From the NCBI RefSeq assembly GCF_014200605.1, contig NZ_JACHCE010000005.1, positions 1 through 64,000 on the forward strand: 64,000 nucleotides of DNA, read 5' to 3'. The stretch is from Pedobacter cryoconitis (lineage in GTDB: Bacteria; Bacteroidota; Bacteroidia; Sphingobacteriales; Sphingobacteriaceae). The position numbers and the translations under genes are program-made. A model generated the notes under the pieces. That model worked only from the letters and a program-made list of their open reading frames with translations. It did not search any database and was not told where the DNA came from. Shown in pieces: positions 51,856-61,800 of this stretch; position 1 is the first letter of the stretch, and every line of letters starts with the position of its first letter.

Positions 51856-53201
51856 TTAATCTGCTTAAAACTCCTGTTTTTGTTTACACTTTTGGTCTGT
51901 TTTTTTTAGTTTATAAGAGTTCACTGTGTTTTCAGTTGTTTAATCCTTTGTTGTTTTTATGTTTTCTAGGTGGATATTGCCTGGTTAATTATATTTTGAT
52001 ATGGATACAAAGAAAAACAGGACTTTATAAATATGGTATAAGCTGGCTTATACTTGTTTGGATTTTAGTTCTTTTTTTTTCTCAGATAGCTGCTTTTTTA
52101 ACTACAGTTATAGATCCATCATTTCTTCGGCTAAGATATCTTGTCACATTTATTTTTGTATTTTCTTTATTGGTGTATGTCATAAAGAGGAGAGTTGGTT
52201 ATGAAATAATCTCAGGATTAAATTATTTAGTAAATGTTTTTGTCTTGATTTTAACAGGACTGATTATATTTTCTGGTGTTCAAATCTATTTGAAAGAAAA
52301 GGGTCATAATTTCTATTTGCAAAACAGAAAGCTACCTTCCTTAAAAATCAAGGATAATAAAGACATTGTTTGGATTTTATTGGATGAATATGCATCTCCT
52401 GCCAGTCTGAAAAGTCAATTTAACTTTAAAGATAGTTTGGTCGATTCTTTGGGGAATAAGGGTTTTTATGTTTTTGAAAATATGAATTCCCGAAGTGATA
52501 CGACGGTTTATTCTGTTAATTCTTTATTCAATCTTGATGATAGTGTTACTATTTCGAATTATGCTAATGCTACTGTATATTTAAATCAGAGTAGCTGGAT
52601 TAACCATTTGACTAAATTCGGATATGATTTTATAAGTTTAGACTTCCTTAATATCGGTGGACATCCAAAATTGCAGGACCTGAAAATCTTTCCGGATAAC
52701 TATATTGGACAAGTCTTAAATGGTACTTTGTTTATCTCAGCATGGGATTCTCTGTTTTTAAAGCATAAAATGCCTTATGATGATTATAATCAAATGATAG
52801 TTAGTAAGTTCAATAAAAATATGCATTTAAAAAGGTCCAGGCCTGTCTTTACCTGGACTCATTTACTGATTCCGCATACGCCGTTTTATAGAGACGCCCA
52901 TGGTAGAGTAAATGAGCATCCTATAGAAGTATTTGATGCTGCTTCGTCTAAAGAAGTAACCAGACAATATACTAGTTATCTTTCTTATGCAAATACAGTT
53001 GTGCTGAAAATGTTAAATGGTATTCCAGACTGGAAAAATAAAATTATAATAATCTCTGGTGATCATGGAGCAAGGATGCTGGTGCCTGAACATGATCCCA
53101 GAAGAAAAAAAACATTTTGTGCCATATATTATCCTGGTATGGATAAATTGAAAATCAGTAAGATAAAATACATGCAGCAGATTCCATTTTATTTACATTG
53201 A
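51840..53201 (+). CDS. membrane sulfatase-fold protein (phosphoglycerol transferase-like)
   Basis: The protein has 453 residues from a GTG at 51840. Five hydrophobic helices lie in the first 155 residues. An extracytoplasmic alkaline-phosphatase/sulfatase domain follows: IVWILLDEYASPASL with metal-binding Asp182, the Thr-rich segment SRSDTTVYS with a likely nucleophile (Thr221/222), HLLIPHTPF and SGDHGAR (Asp408, His409). This matches LTA synthase/phosphoethanolamine-transferase-like proteins and argues for transfer of a phospho-group to an envelope glycan. It lacks the last part of longer homologues but keeps the metal residues. It is the third gene of the overlapping cassette. Confidence 0.85.
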   Translation: MGKNLINLLKTPVFVYTFGLFFLVYKSSLCFQLFNPLLFLCFLGGYCLVNYILIWIQRKTGLYKYGISWLILVWILVLFFSQIAAFLTTVIDPSFLRLRYLVTFIFVFSLLVYVIKRRVGYEIISGLNYLVNVFVLILTGLIIFSGVQIYLKEKGHNFYLQNRKLPSLKIKDNKDIVWILLDEYASPASLKSQFNFKDSLVDSLGNKGFYVFENMNSRSDTTVYSVNSLFNLDDSVTISNYANATVYLNQSSWINHLTKFGYDFISLDFLNIGGHPKLQDLKIFPDNYIGQVLNGTLFISAWDSLFLKHKMPYDDYNQMIVSKFNKNMHLKRSRPVFTWTHLLIPHTPFYRDAHGRVNEHPIEVFDAASSKEVTRQYTSYLSYANTVVLKMLNGIPDWKNKIIIISGDHGARMLVPEHDPRRKKTFCAIYYPGMDKLKISKIKYMQQIPFYLH

Positions 53202-53345
53202 CCAAAGACTAAAATCTGTCCGTTGCATGAACACCTGATTTATACCGTTTATAACGGTTATGTTTCTAAAATCTGTAAATGAGCTGACATAAAGCAAAAT
53301 GGGGAAACCGATATTTGCGGCACGTATAAAATTAAAAACCATCAT

Positions 53346-53825
53346 ATGAAGTTATTAATAACCTGCCTTACTGTTATCTTTTTCTCGCTTTCTGCTACTG
53401 CGCAGGATATAGGTTCTACTATACCTAACGCTATTTTTTACAATAGAGATAATACCCCGTTTTCTACCTATAGTATTCCTAAAGGGAAAAAGTCACTCAT
53501 TGTCTTTTTTGATGCGACCTGTGAACATTGTCAAAAAGTAGTGGCGCAAATGAGTAAAAGAACAAAAGAACTGAAAAATGTAAATGTCTATATGATCTCG
53601 CAGGATGAATACAGATCTATAGATTATTTTATGACCAATTTTGGTAAGCCATTTTTACAGGAAAAAAATGTAAAGGTAGTTCAGGATCGTGACCATGTTT
53701 TTATTATGGCTTTCCATCCAAAACAATATCCGGCTATTTATTTATATGATGCTAACAAAAGCCTGGTATTTACTTCAAGCAATCAAAATGATGTGCCTAA
53801 GTTCTTTAAGCTGATTAATCCTTAA
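53346..53825 (+). CDS. secreted thioredoxin-like (TlpA-type) protein
   Basis: The protein has 159 residues. A signal peptide (1-20, LSATAQDIG) is followed by a thioredoxin fold with the active-site pair CEHC (VFFDATCEHCQKV) and the cis-Pro side near PKQYPAIYLYD. It is a periplasmic disulfide reductase or oxidoreductase of the AhpC/TSA-TlpA group. The gene stands alone, 144 bp after the sulfatase-fold gene, and ends at a strong terminator. Confidence 0.92.
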   Translation: MKLLITCLTVIFFSLSATAQDIGSTIPNAIFYNRDNTPFSTYSIPKGKKSLIVFFDATCEHCQKVVAQMSKRTKELKNVNVYMISQDEYRSIDYFMTNFGKPFLQEKNVKVVQDRDHVFIMAFHPKQYPAIYLYDANKSLVFTSSNQNDVPKFFKLINP

Positions 53826-53835
53826 TCATATATAT

Positions 53836-53880
53836 TGAAAGGCCTTTCTGATTGTATTTTAATCAAAAAGGCCTTTTTTT
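53836..53880. terminator. bidirectional Rho-independent terminator
   Basis: AAAGGCCTTTCTGATT pairs with AATCAAAAAGGCCTTT, followed by a T-tract. It lies between the convergent thioredoxin and membrane protein genes. Confidence 0.9.
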
Positions 53881-53881
53881 G

Positions 53882-54898
53882 TTAGTCTTCTACTACTGTC
53901 GTGGTATGTAAACTGATTGTTTCACGTTTACGGGCGGCAATACCGGCACCGATACTTGAACTTATTGCACCCAGCAATAGACCAAAGAAAGAGAAAAGTG
54001 CAAATTTAGAAAGCCCGGATGCTACATCATCACCTACTTCTTTTGCTTTCTCTACAGCTTTGTCTTTAGCTTGTTTAAGCTTCTCCTTTGTCTGTTTAAT
54101 CGCATTTACCCAGTTGTCTACAATCTGCTCAGATTCAACTTTGGATTTACCTGTTTTATGCATGACAATATTAGCCAGGGCATCGCGGTCTGCGGCCTCA
54201 AATGCAGTATCACCGCTATTGAACAATTTGGAGAAAAGAGAATCCACTTTAGCCTGAGCCTGCTGCGGGTTTTCTAAAACAGACTTACCTGTATTTTCAG
54301 CTTTACCAGCAGCTTGCTTTGCCTTATTTTTCAGTTTTTCGGGCTGTAATTCTTTCTTGTCAGTCTGCTTTAACATCAACTCAGCTTCATTCTTCATTTT
54401 TTCAATAGAATTTCCATCTATATTCAATTGATCTTTAATCAGATCACCTGCTTCGGGTGCTGCATTTTTTATACCTGTGCCTGCTATTGAAAATCCTTTA
54501 CCAATTACAGCACCTAAGCCTCCCGCAATCTTTCCGACCGAGAGTGTCACTACATAAATATTTAGAAACGTAAAAAGGCACCAGGTAATTAAGCCATGCA
54601 AGATCAGATCAGTCTTTTGTACCTGATTAGAAAGCCAGCCAGCTACCCAGCCACCAGAGAATAATGAAATCAGTACAGTAAGCACCCACCAGATCAGTGC
54701 ACCTGTGCCTAAGCCGCTAAAGGGCTTTGTGTCTTCTACAGGATTAATACTGCCAAATCCAATACTCAGGCCTAATAGACTTAATAATAATTGTACAGCA
54801 AGGGCAATAAATACGCCCGCAAATACTGCGCTCCATGATAAACGGCTGATAAATCCCAATGGAGATTTATCACTAAATGTTTGAATCGATTTAGTCAT
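53882..54898 (-). CDS. membrane protein with amphipathic helical central region, unknown function
   Basis: The protein has 338 residues. Membrane helices lie at about 20-48, 65-90, 100-130 and, at the C-terminus, 295-322. Residues 150-290 are Lys/Ala/Gln/Asp-rich amphipathic helix (LKNKAKQAAGKAENTGKSV, TKEKLKQAKDKAVEKAKEVG), like apolipoprotein or LEA-type sequence. The N-terminal wording SPLGFISRLSWSAVFAGVF is shared with proteins loosely annotated 'PhnA-like', whose function is unproven. A role in membrane shaping or stress is only a guess. It is transcribed alone. Confidence 0.6.
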   Translation of the reverse strand: MTKSIQTFSDKSPLGFISRLSWSAVFAGVFIALAVQLLLSLLGLSIGFGSINPVEDTKPFSGLGTGALIWWVLTVLISLFSGGWVAGWLSNQVQKTDLILHGLITWCLFTFLNIYVVTLSVGKIAGGLGAVIGKGFSIAGTGIKNAAPEAGDLIKDQLNIDGNSIEKMKNEAELMLKQTDKKELQPEKLKNKAKQAAGKAENTGKSVLENPQQAQAKVDSLFSKLFNSGDTAFEAADRDALANIVMHKTGKSKVESEQIVDNWVNAIKQTKEKLKQAKDKAVEKAKEVGDDVASGLSKFALFSFFGLLLGAISSSIGAGIAARKRETISLHTTTVVED

Positions 54899-55064
54899 AA
54901 TTGTTTGTTTTTAAATAGGTAGATAAAATAGAATAGTCTGATCTTTGAAATTTGGCTGGGAAGCCCCTTTCTTTAGATGCTGACAGACAACAGTATAGTT
55001 GTGATAATGTTTGAATCGCTTTAAACCTATAGGGAATGTCAATGCAAGTTTATATGTTTACAGT

Positions 55065-55256
55065 ATGGAAGTTAAACTCGACAAAACCACGCTGCCACAG
55101 CACGGACAGCAGGTTCTATTTCAAACCGTAATTGATGAGGAATATGAAACCTGGCAAGAGGGGATTTACAATGCAAAAGCTGAATATATACGTATCTCAA
55201 AAGGCGACATTTATGACATGTGGGGAGACGTTGTCAGATGGGAACCCTCAGTTTAA
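55065..55256 (+). CDS. 63-residue protein of unknown function
   Basis: The frame runs from the ATG at 55065 (MEVKLDKTTLPQHGQQVLFQ) to TAA; an ORF extending upstream to 55011 adds a stretch with no family sign. The rest reads as a compact beta-type fold: VIDEEYETWQEGIYN, YIRISKGDIYDMWGDVVRW, with the Trp-rich end. I recognise only a resemblance to small DUF proteins that follow defence or housekeeping genes. Composition supports real coding, but no role can be given. Confidence 0.55.
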   Translation: MEVKLDKTTLPQHGQQVLFQTVIDEEYETWQEGIYNAKAEYIRISKGDIYDMWGDVVRWEPSV

Positions 55257-55881
55257 CAGGTTACGTTCCGAAAGCTTGTTCATTATAGTAAGGAGATATA
55301 AATTAACTAAAGAATAAAAGATAAAAATACCTTAAAATGTTATTCTCCTTTAATATTTTGGATATTATTAATTTATTTTGAGTCTTATTAGATAGGAGAA
55401 AAAAGCCGCCACATTACTGTGGTGGCTTTTTTTTGTTTTAAAATAGCCTAATTTTTAGTGTATTACGTTTTAGCATATTGTTTTTAGAATTCATAATCAT
55501 CCTGGGATTCATCATGAAAACAATCATTTTTATCTTTTTTTACTGCTATTCGCTTAATTTCATTTTATTCTGTTTTAACATTTTTCAGCTTTTTATTTCT
55601 TTCATGTTATTTTATGATGAATAAATAATACCTGTTTTATTCTTTTTGTTCATTACTCTTTCTGAGGCGAAAACCTATAATCAGAGTCGTAAATTTGTTC
55701 TATTGAAAGAATTAAGACTCACCTCGATTATTGTTTTTTCGATTTAGCTAATTTATTAGCTTAAGGCTAATTATTTGGGCGATATCCGGGGTGTATTCTT
55801 TAGTGTAAGAGCTCAATTTGTAATTGATGTTTTTGACAGTATAATATCTATAAAGTTTAATATTTATCTACCTATTACTAT
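55257..55881. other. 625-bp intergenic region before the megasynthase operon
   Basis: AT-rich. Near its left end a strong stem (AAAAAGCCGCCAC / GTGGTGGCTTTTT, 55399-55434) followed by Ts acts as a terminator for the 63-residue gene, and can block readthrough both ways. A TAAATTTG at 55690-55697 fits a -7 box, without a good -33, and gives a 180-nt leader for the synthase. I see no gene, repeat or riboswitch that I can name. Confidence 0.5.
55399..55434. terminator. Rho-independent terminator
   Basis: AAAAAGCCGCCAC and GTGGTGGCTTTTT pair around an ATTACT loop, with T-rich sequence beyond. It isolates the megasynthase operon from upstream transcription. Confidence 0.9.
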
Positions 55882-58800
55882 ATGGAAAATCTTAAGATAA
55901 TTGGAGTAACCCCATTTGAGAAGCCAGATACCGAACTTGCGATTGCTTTGATAAAAGCAGGAATCTTTCCTGTATTGAACCTTGGATATCAGCAGGCTGA
56001 TGCTGTTCGGGCAATTCATGAATTGGTACAGCGCGGTGTGACAGATTTTGGAGTTTGTTTTCCATCTTCTGATATGATCTCTATTCCCCTCCCTGTACAG
56101 GTGAGCCTGGTTATTATCCCACAGGATATAAAGTTTGAGCGTAAACCAGGAGTTAAGCTTATCAGTCAGGTTTATGATCTTGAATCGGCAAAGAAGGCCA
56201 AAGCTTCAAAGGCGGATGGAATTATTGTAAAAGGTAATGAGGGGGGCGGAAGAGTAGGGCACGAGTCTTCTTTTGTGCTGTTTCAACGTATTATACAAGA
56301 AGTTAAAGATATCCCTGTTTGGATACAAGGTGGCGTAGGGGTACATACCGCTGCGGCTTTGATGGCTCAGGGAGCTGCAGGAGTTGTACTGGATAGTCAA
56401 TTAATTTTATTCGCTGATTGCAGTGCACCTAAAGCAATTAAAGATATCTGTGCTAAGCTAAGTGGCACAGAAACAAAGCTTTTTGATAACTGCCGTGTTT
56501 TATCCCGTCCTAATTCGCCGGCAGTTGCAGCTAACCTGACTTATAAAGAGCTACAGGCTTATTTTATTGATTTTGATCTGGATAAGAGCTACCTGTCTTT
56601 AGGACAGGATGTTGCATTGGCATCAGACCTTTTTAACAGATATAAAAAACTGGATAAACTTGTATTTGGTGTCAAAGAAGCTATTTACGGACATTTGAAC
56701 CAGGCCAAATCACTAAACGTAATCAGCCCTGAAAATCCACTGGCCAAAGAATTGAACCTGACTTATCCTATTGCACAAGGCCCAATGACAAGGGTAAGTG
56801 ATGTAGCGCAATTTGCAGATGCGGTATCTGGTGCAGGAGCTTTATCTTTTATCGCGCTATCCCTATTAAAAGGAGAAACAGCCAGAAATCTGATTCAGGA
56901 AACCAAAAAACTTGCAGGTGATAAAACCTGGGGTGTAGGTATTCTTGGTTTTGCCCCGCAAGAATTGCGGGACGAACAGATGCAATATATTCTGGAAGAA
57001 AAACCCCCGGTAGTTTTGATTGCGGGCGGGCGTCCTTCCCAGGCAAAACCACTTGAAAAAGCCGGTATCAAAACATTCCTGCATGTGCCTTCAGCATCGC
57101 TGTTAGACATGTTTTTGAAAGAAGGAGCCCGCAGATTCGTATTTGAGGGCAGAGAATGTGGTGGGCACGTTGGTCCTTTATCCAGCATGGTACTCTGGGA
57201 AAAACAAATTGAGCGTTTACTCAAAGAAGATAATCCTGAGCAGATCAGCGTATTTTTTGCTGGTGGTATCCATGATTCCTTTTCTACCGCTTTTATCGCA
57301 ATTATGGCTGCACCACTTGCCGCTAAAGGGGTGAAAATAGGGGTATTGATGGGAACTGCTTATTTATATACTAAAGAAGCAGTAAGTACAGGTGCTATTC
57401 AGGAAAGATTTCAGCAGGAAGCAGTCAATGCCAGTGATACGATATTACTGGAAACCGCTCCCGGTCATGAAACAAGATGTCTTAAATCTCCTTTTTCTGA
57501 CTTTTTCAGTGAAGAAAAGGAAAAACTTCAGCAATCCGGAATTGATAAGAAAGAAATATGGGCAAAACTGGAAACACTTAACGTTGGGCGTTTAAGAATT
57601 GCTGCTAAAGGCATAGAACGCAGGGGAAATGAGCTGGTTACTATCAATGAAGCCGAACAGCTTACCCTGGGTATGTATATGATCGGACAAATTGCAGCCC
57701 TGCAAAATAAAGTAGTTTCACTGCTTGAATTACATCAGGAGGTAGCGGAAGGAAATTATCAGCATATCGTTAATGCACAACTTTCCGCTCCGCCAGAAAA
57801 AACCGGGAAATCTCTTGATATAGCCGTAGTAGGTATGGCCTGTATCTTTCCCGGCGCAAAAAATATCGAAGAATACTGGCGTAATATTATTTTAGGGAAA
57901 GACAGTGTTACTGAAGTCCCTGATGAGCGCTGGAATAAAGACTTATATTATAATCCGGAATCTACAGCAGGAGATATGTCTCATTCTAAATGGGGCGGAT
58001 TTATTCCGAAAATAGATTTTGACCCGCTTGAATTTGGTATTCCACCACAGTCACTTGCGGCTATAGAACCTACACAACTGTTAACACTGATGGTCGCTAA
58101 ACAGGCGATGGAAAATGCAGGTTATCAGGATGGTGGCTTTGATCAGGAAAATGTATCTGTAATTATTGGTGCTGAAGGTGGTAATGACCTGGCCAACAGT
58201 TATGGATTCAGATGTTTTTACAAACAGGTATTTGGAGAAATGCCGGAAGAGATTGATCAGGCCTTACCAAAAATGACAGAAGACTCTTTTCCGGGTATTC
58301 TGGCCAACGTGATCTCTGGTAGAGTAGCTAACCGGTTAAATTTAGGCGGACGTAATTATACCGTTGATGCAGCCTGCGCATCTTCTCTGGCAGCAGTAGA
58401 CCTGGCTTGTCAGGAACTGTTTCTGGGGAAATCTGATATGGTGCTTGCTGGCGGGGCCGATTTGCATAATGGGATCAATGATTACCTGATGTTTTCAAGC
58501 ACCCATGCGCTTTCACGTAAAGGCAGATGTGCAACTTTTGATTCAGAAGCTGATGGTATTGCCCTGGGTGAAGGAATTGCCATGGTTGTCTTAAAAAGAC
58601 AAGAAGATGCAATCAGAGACGGAGACCGGATTTATGCAGTTATCAAAGGTGTTGGTGGTTCTAGTGATGGTAAAAGTTTAGGCTTAACTGCACCGCGTAA
58701 AAACGGTCAGGTACAGGCATTAGAACGTGCTTATGATCAGGCAGGTATCACGCCATCAGTTGTAGGCCTTGTGGAAGCACATGGCACAGGAACTGTGGTT

Positions 58801-61800
58801 GGTGACCGTACAGAATTAAGTGCGCTGACTGATAAGTTTATACAAGCTGGTGCTACTGCCGGCCAATCGCATCTGGGCTCTGTGAAAACTCAGATTGGCC
58901 ATACTAAATGTGCTGCCGGGCTGGCTGGTTTGATCAAAGCCTCTTTATCGGTTTATCATGGTATTAAACCGCCAACTATCCATTTGAAAAACCCAAACAG
59001 TTATTATAACGCTAAAACCAGTCCGTTTGCTTTTCATACAGAAGCAGGTCTGTGGATGGAGAGTAAACGCTATGCTGGTGTAAGTGCATTTGGTTTTGGC
59101 GGAACAAATTTCCATGCCGTGCTGGAGGGCAGTAATCCGGTAAATGCTGAAATTCCTACTTTAAAATCGTGGCCGTCAGAACTCTTCGTTTTTAGAGGGG
59201 ATACTTACGAAGAAGCAAAATCCAAACTCACAGCAGTTAAAGTATTGCTGGACAGTAACGCACAGGTAGATTTAAAAGATATAGCCTATAGTCTGGCTAT
59301 GGCCGATAACAAGCCTGTACAATTATGTATTGTCGCAGACCGTGCAGAAGATCTTAACATGAAAGTTGAACTTACCCTTTCTGGTATAGAAAGTAAAGAT
59401 ACTTATGCCACTAAGAAAAGAGAGGGTAAAGTAGTCTTTATGTTTCCCGGACAGGGCAGTCAGCGGATCAATATGGCAAGAGATCTTTTTGTCATCTTCC
59501 CGGCTATGCGGGAGCTGTTAAAAGACTTACCGGAATATGAGAAAGTACTTTTCCCGAATGCCGTATTTGATGCTGCATTATTGAAAGAACAAAAAGAAAA
59601 TATTAAAGATACCCGGATGGCACAGCCCTTACTGGGGATTGTGAACCTGGCTATTGCAAACTTCTTAAGAACGCTTGGTATTGTGCCTGATATGGTAGCA
59701 GGACACAGTTACGGAGAATTACCAGCCTTATGTTTTGCCGGTGCATTTGCTGAAGATCAGCTGGTTAATCTGAGTGCAGCAAGAGCAAAATCTATTCTGG
59801 ATGCTGTTGAAGGAGGAGATACGGGTGCTATGGTAGCCGTTAATGCAAAACAAGAAGACTTGCAGCAAATTATTTCAGGTCTCAAAGATATTTACACAGT
59901 TAACTATAATTCACCTATGCAATCTGTATTGGCAGGCGCCACACCTGCCATTACCAATTTAATGGAATTGCTTAAAACCGCAAAGATCTCTTTCAGGCAA
60001 TTGGAAGTTGCCTGTGCATTCCATAGCCCGCTGGTGGTTAAATCAAAAGAACTATATCAGCAGGTACTGGAAAGTGTAACTTTTAATGCGCTGAGTTTAC
60101 CAGTCTGGTCAAATACAACTGCTCAGGAATATCCGGTACAGGCAGATCAGATCAAAGAAAGATTAACGGATCACTTGATTAAACCAGTGAAATTTGTAGA
60201 TCAGGTACAGGAAATGTATGCCGCAGGAGCGAGGATCTTTATAGAAGTAGGCCCGGGTAAAGTACTTTCAGGCTTAACCAAAGCGTGTTTAGGTAAAGAA
60301 GAACTTTTAATGCATGCAGAAGACAATGGACAAAATAAACTGACCCATCTGTTAGGTATGCTGGCAACCTATATTTCTACCGGACGTGATATCCGGCTGG
60401 AAAAATTATTTGAAGGCCGCGACGCAAGATTATTAAATCTGAATGAACCGGCATTGTATAAAAAAAGCCCTGCAGTATGGTTCGTTAACGGCCAGCATGC
60501 AATCCCTTCGAATGGGAAATTGCCAGCAAACGGGGCATTACCTATCATAGAACCTATACAAATGAAAAATAGAGAATTAAGATCAGAACCTTTGCAGGCA
60601 GTACATTCTGCCAGCGACCTGATGATGCAGGAATATTTGAATAGTATGAAATTGTTAATCCAGGCACAGCGTGATGTGATGCTTACCTTTTTGGGGCAGC
60701 ATGTTACTTTGAATACCGGATTACTTAATCCTGTAACTATCCCGCAGCCTGTGATGGCACAGCCCGTACCACAGGCAGATCGTTATGCAGCTACGCCGGT
60801 GGCCACGCCACAGCCTGTTCTGCAACAACCGGCAGCCGTTGTTAAAGCTGCTGCAGAACAAAAGGATGTCAAGCTGGCTTTATTACAAATTGTAAGCGAT
60901 AAAACAGGCTATCCGCAAGAAATGCTGGGAATGGAAATGGATCTGGAAGCAGATCTGAGTATTGATTCTATCAAACGCCTGGAAATTATAGGTGCTTTAC
61001 GTACCGAATTGGGTGGTTTTAGCAGTACACACAGCGAAGATACCGTAATGGAGCAATTGGCTGGTATCAAGACCTTAAACGGGCTTGTTAACTGGATCAC
61101 TGAAAATGCAGCACCTGCTGCAGGTACAAATATATCTGCGACAATTAATATAGAAGTCACTGTAAACAACAATCAGCCTAAATTCTCATCCGAAGAGCTC
61201 AGAGCAGCTATCCTGTCTGTCGTTAGCGAAAAAACAGGTTATCCTGAAGAAATGCTGGGTATGGATCTTGATCTGGAAGCAGATCTGAGTATTGATTCTA
61301 TCAAAAGAATGGAAATCATCGGAGAGCTGAAATTGAAAATAGGCTTTAATCAGAACCAGGATCAGGGCGATGATTTAATGGAAAAACTTGCTGCGATCAA
61401 AACACTTAACGGATTAGTGAACTGGATTTCAGACATCGAATCGGGTACGGATGATGTTTTGACAGAAGCAAAAAAAATTATAGAAGAGAGTGGGGATAGT
61501 ACAGGGATAGAAAAGTTATCAAGACTACGTTTTGAACTTACCCCTGCAGCTTTATCAGATATAGAAGCTGCGATCCTTAAAGGACAGCGTTTTGGAATCA
61601 CTGATGATGGACAAGGTCAGGCAACAAGGATTAAAAGCCTGTTTAAAAAACACGGGGCATTAGTTGATATCGTGTCTGCCGGAGATGATTTGCAAAACTA
61701 TCAGGGGCTGATTATCCTGAATATGTTTAGCTCAGAAAAGAAATCCGGAATCATTGAACATTTTGAGATGATCAAACAGGTGAATTTTGAAAAAACGAAA

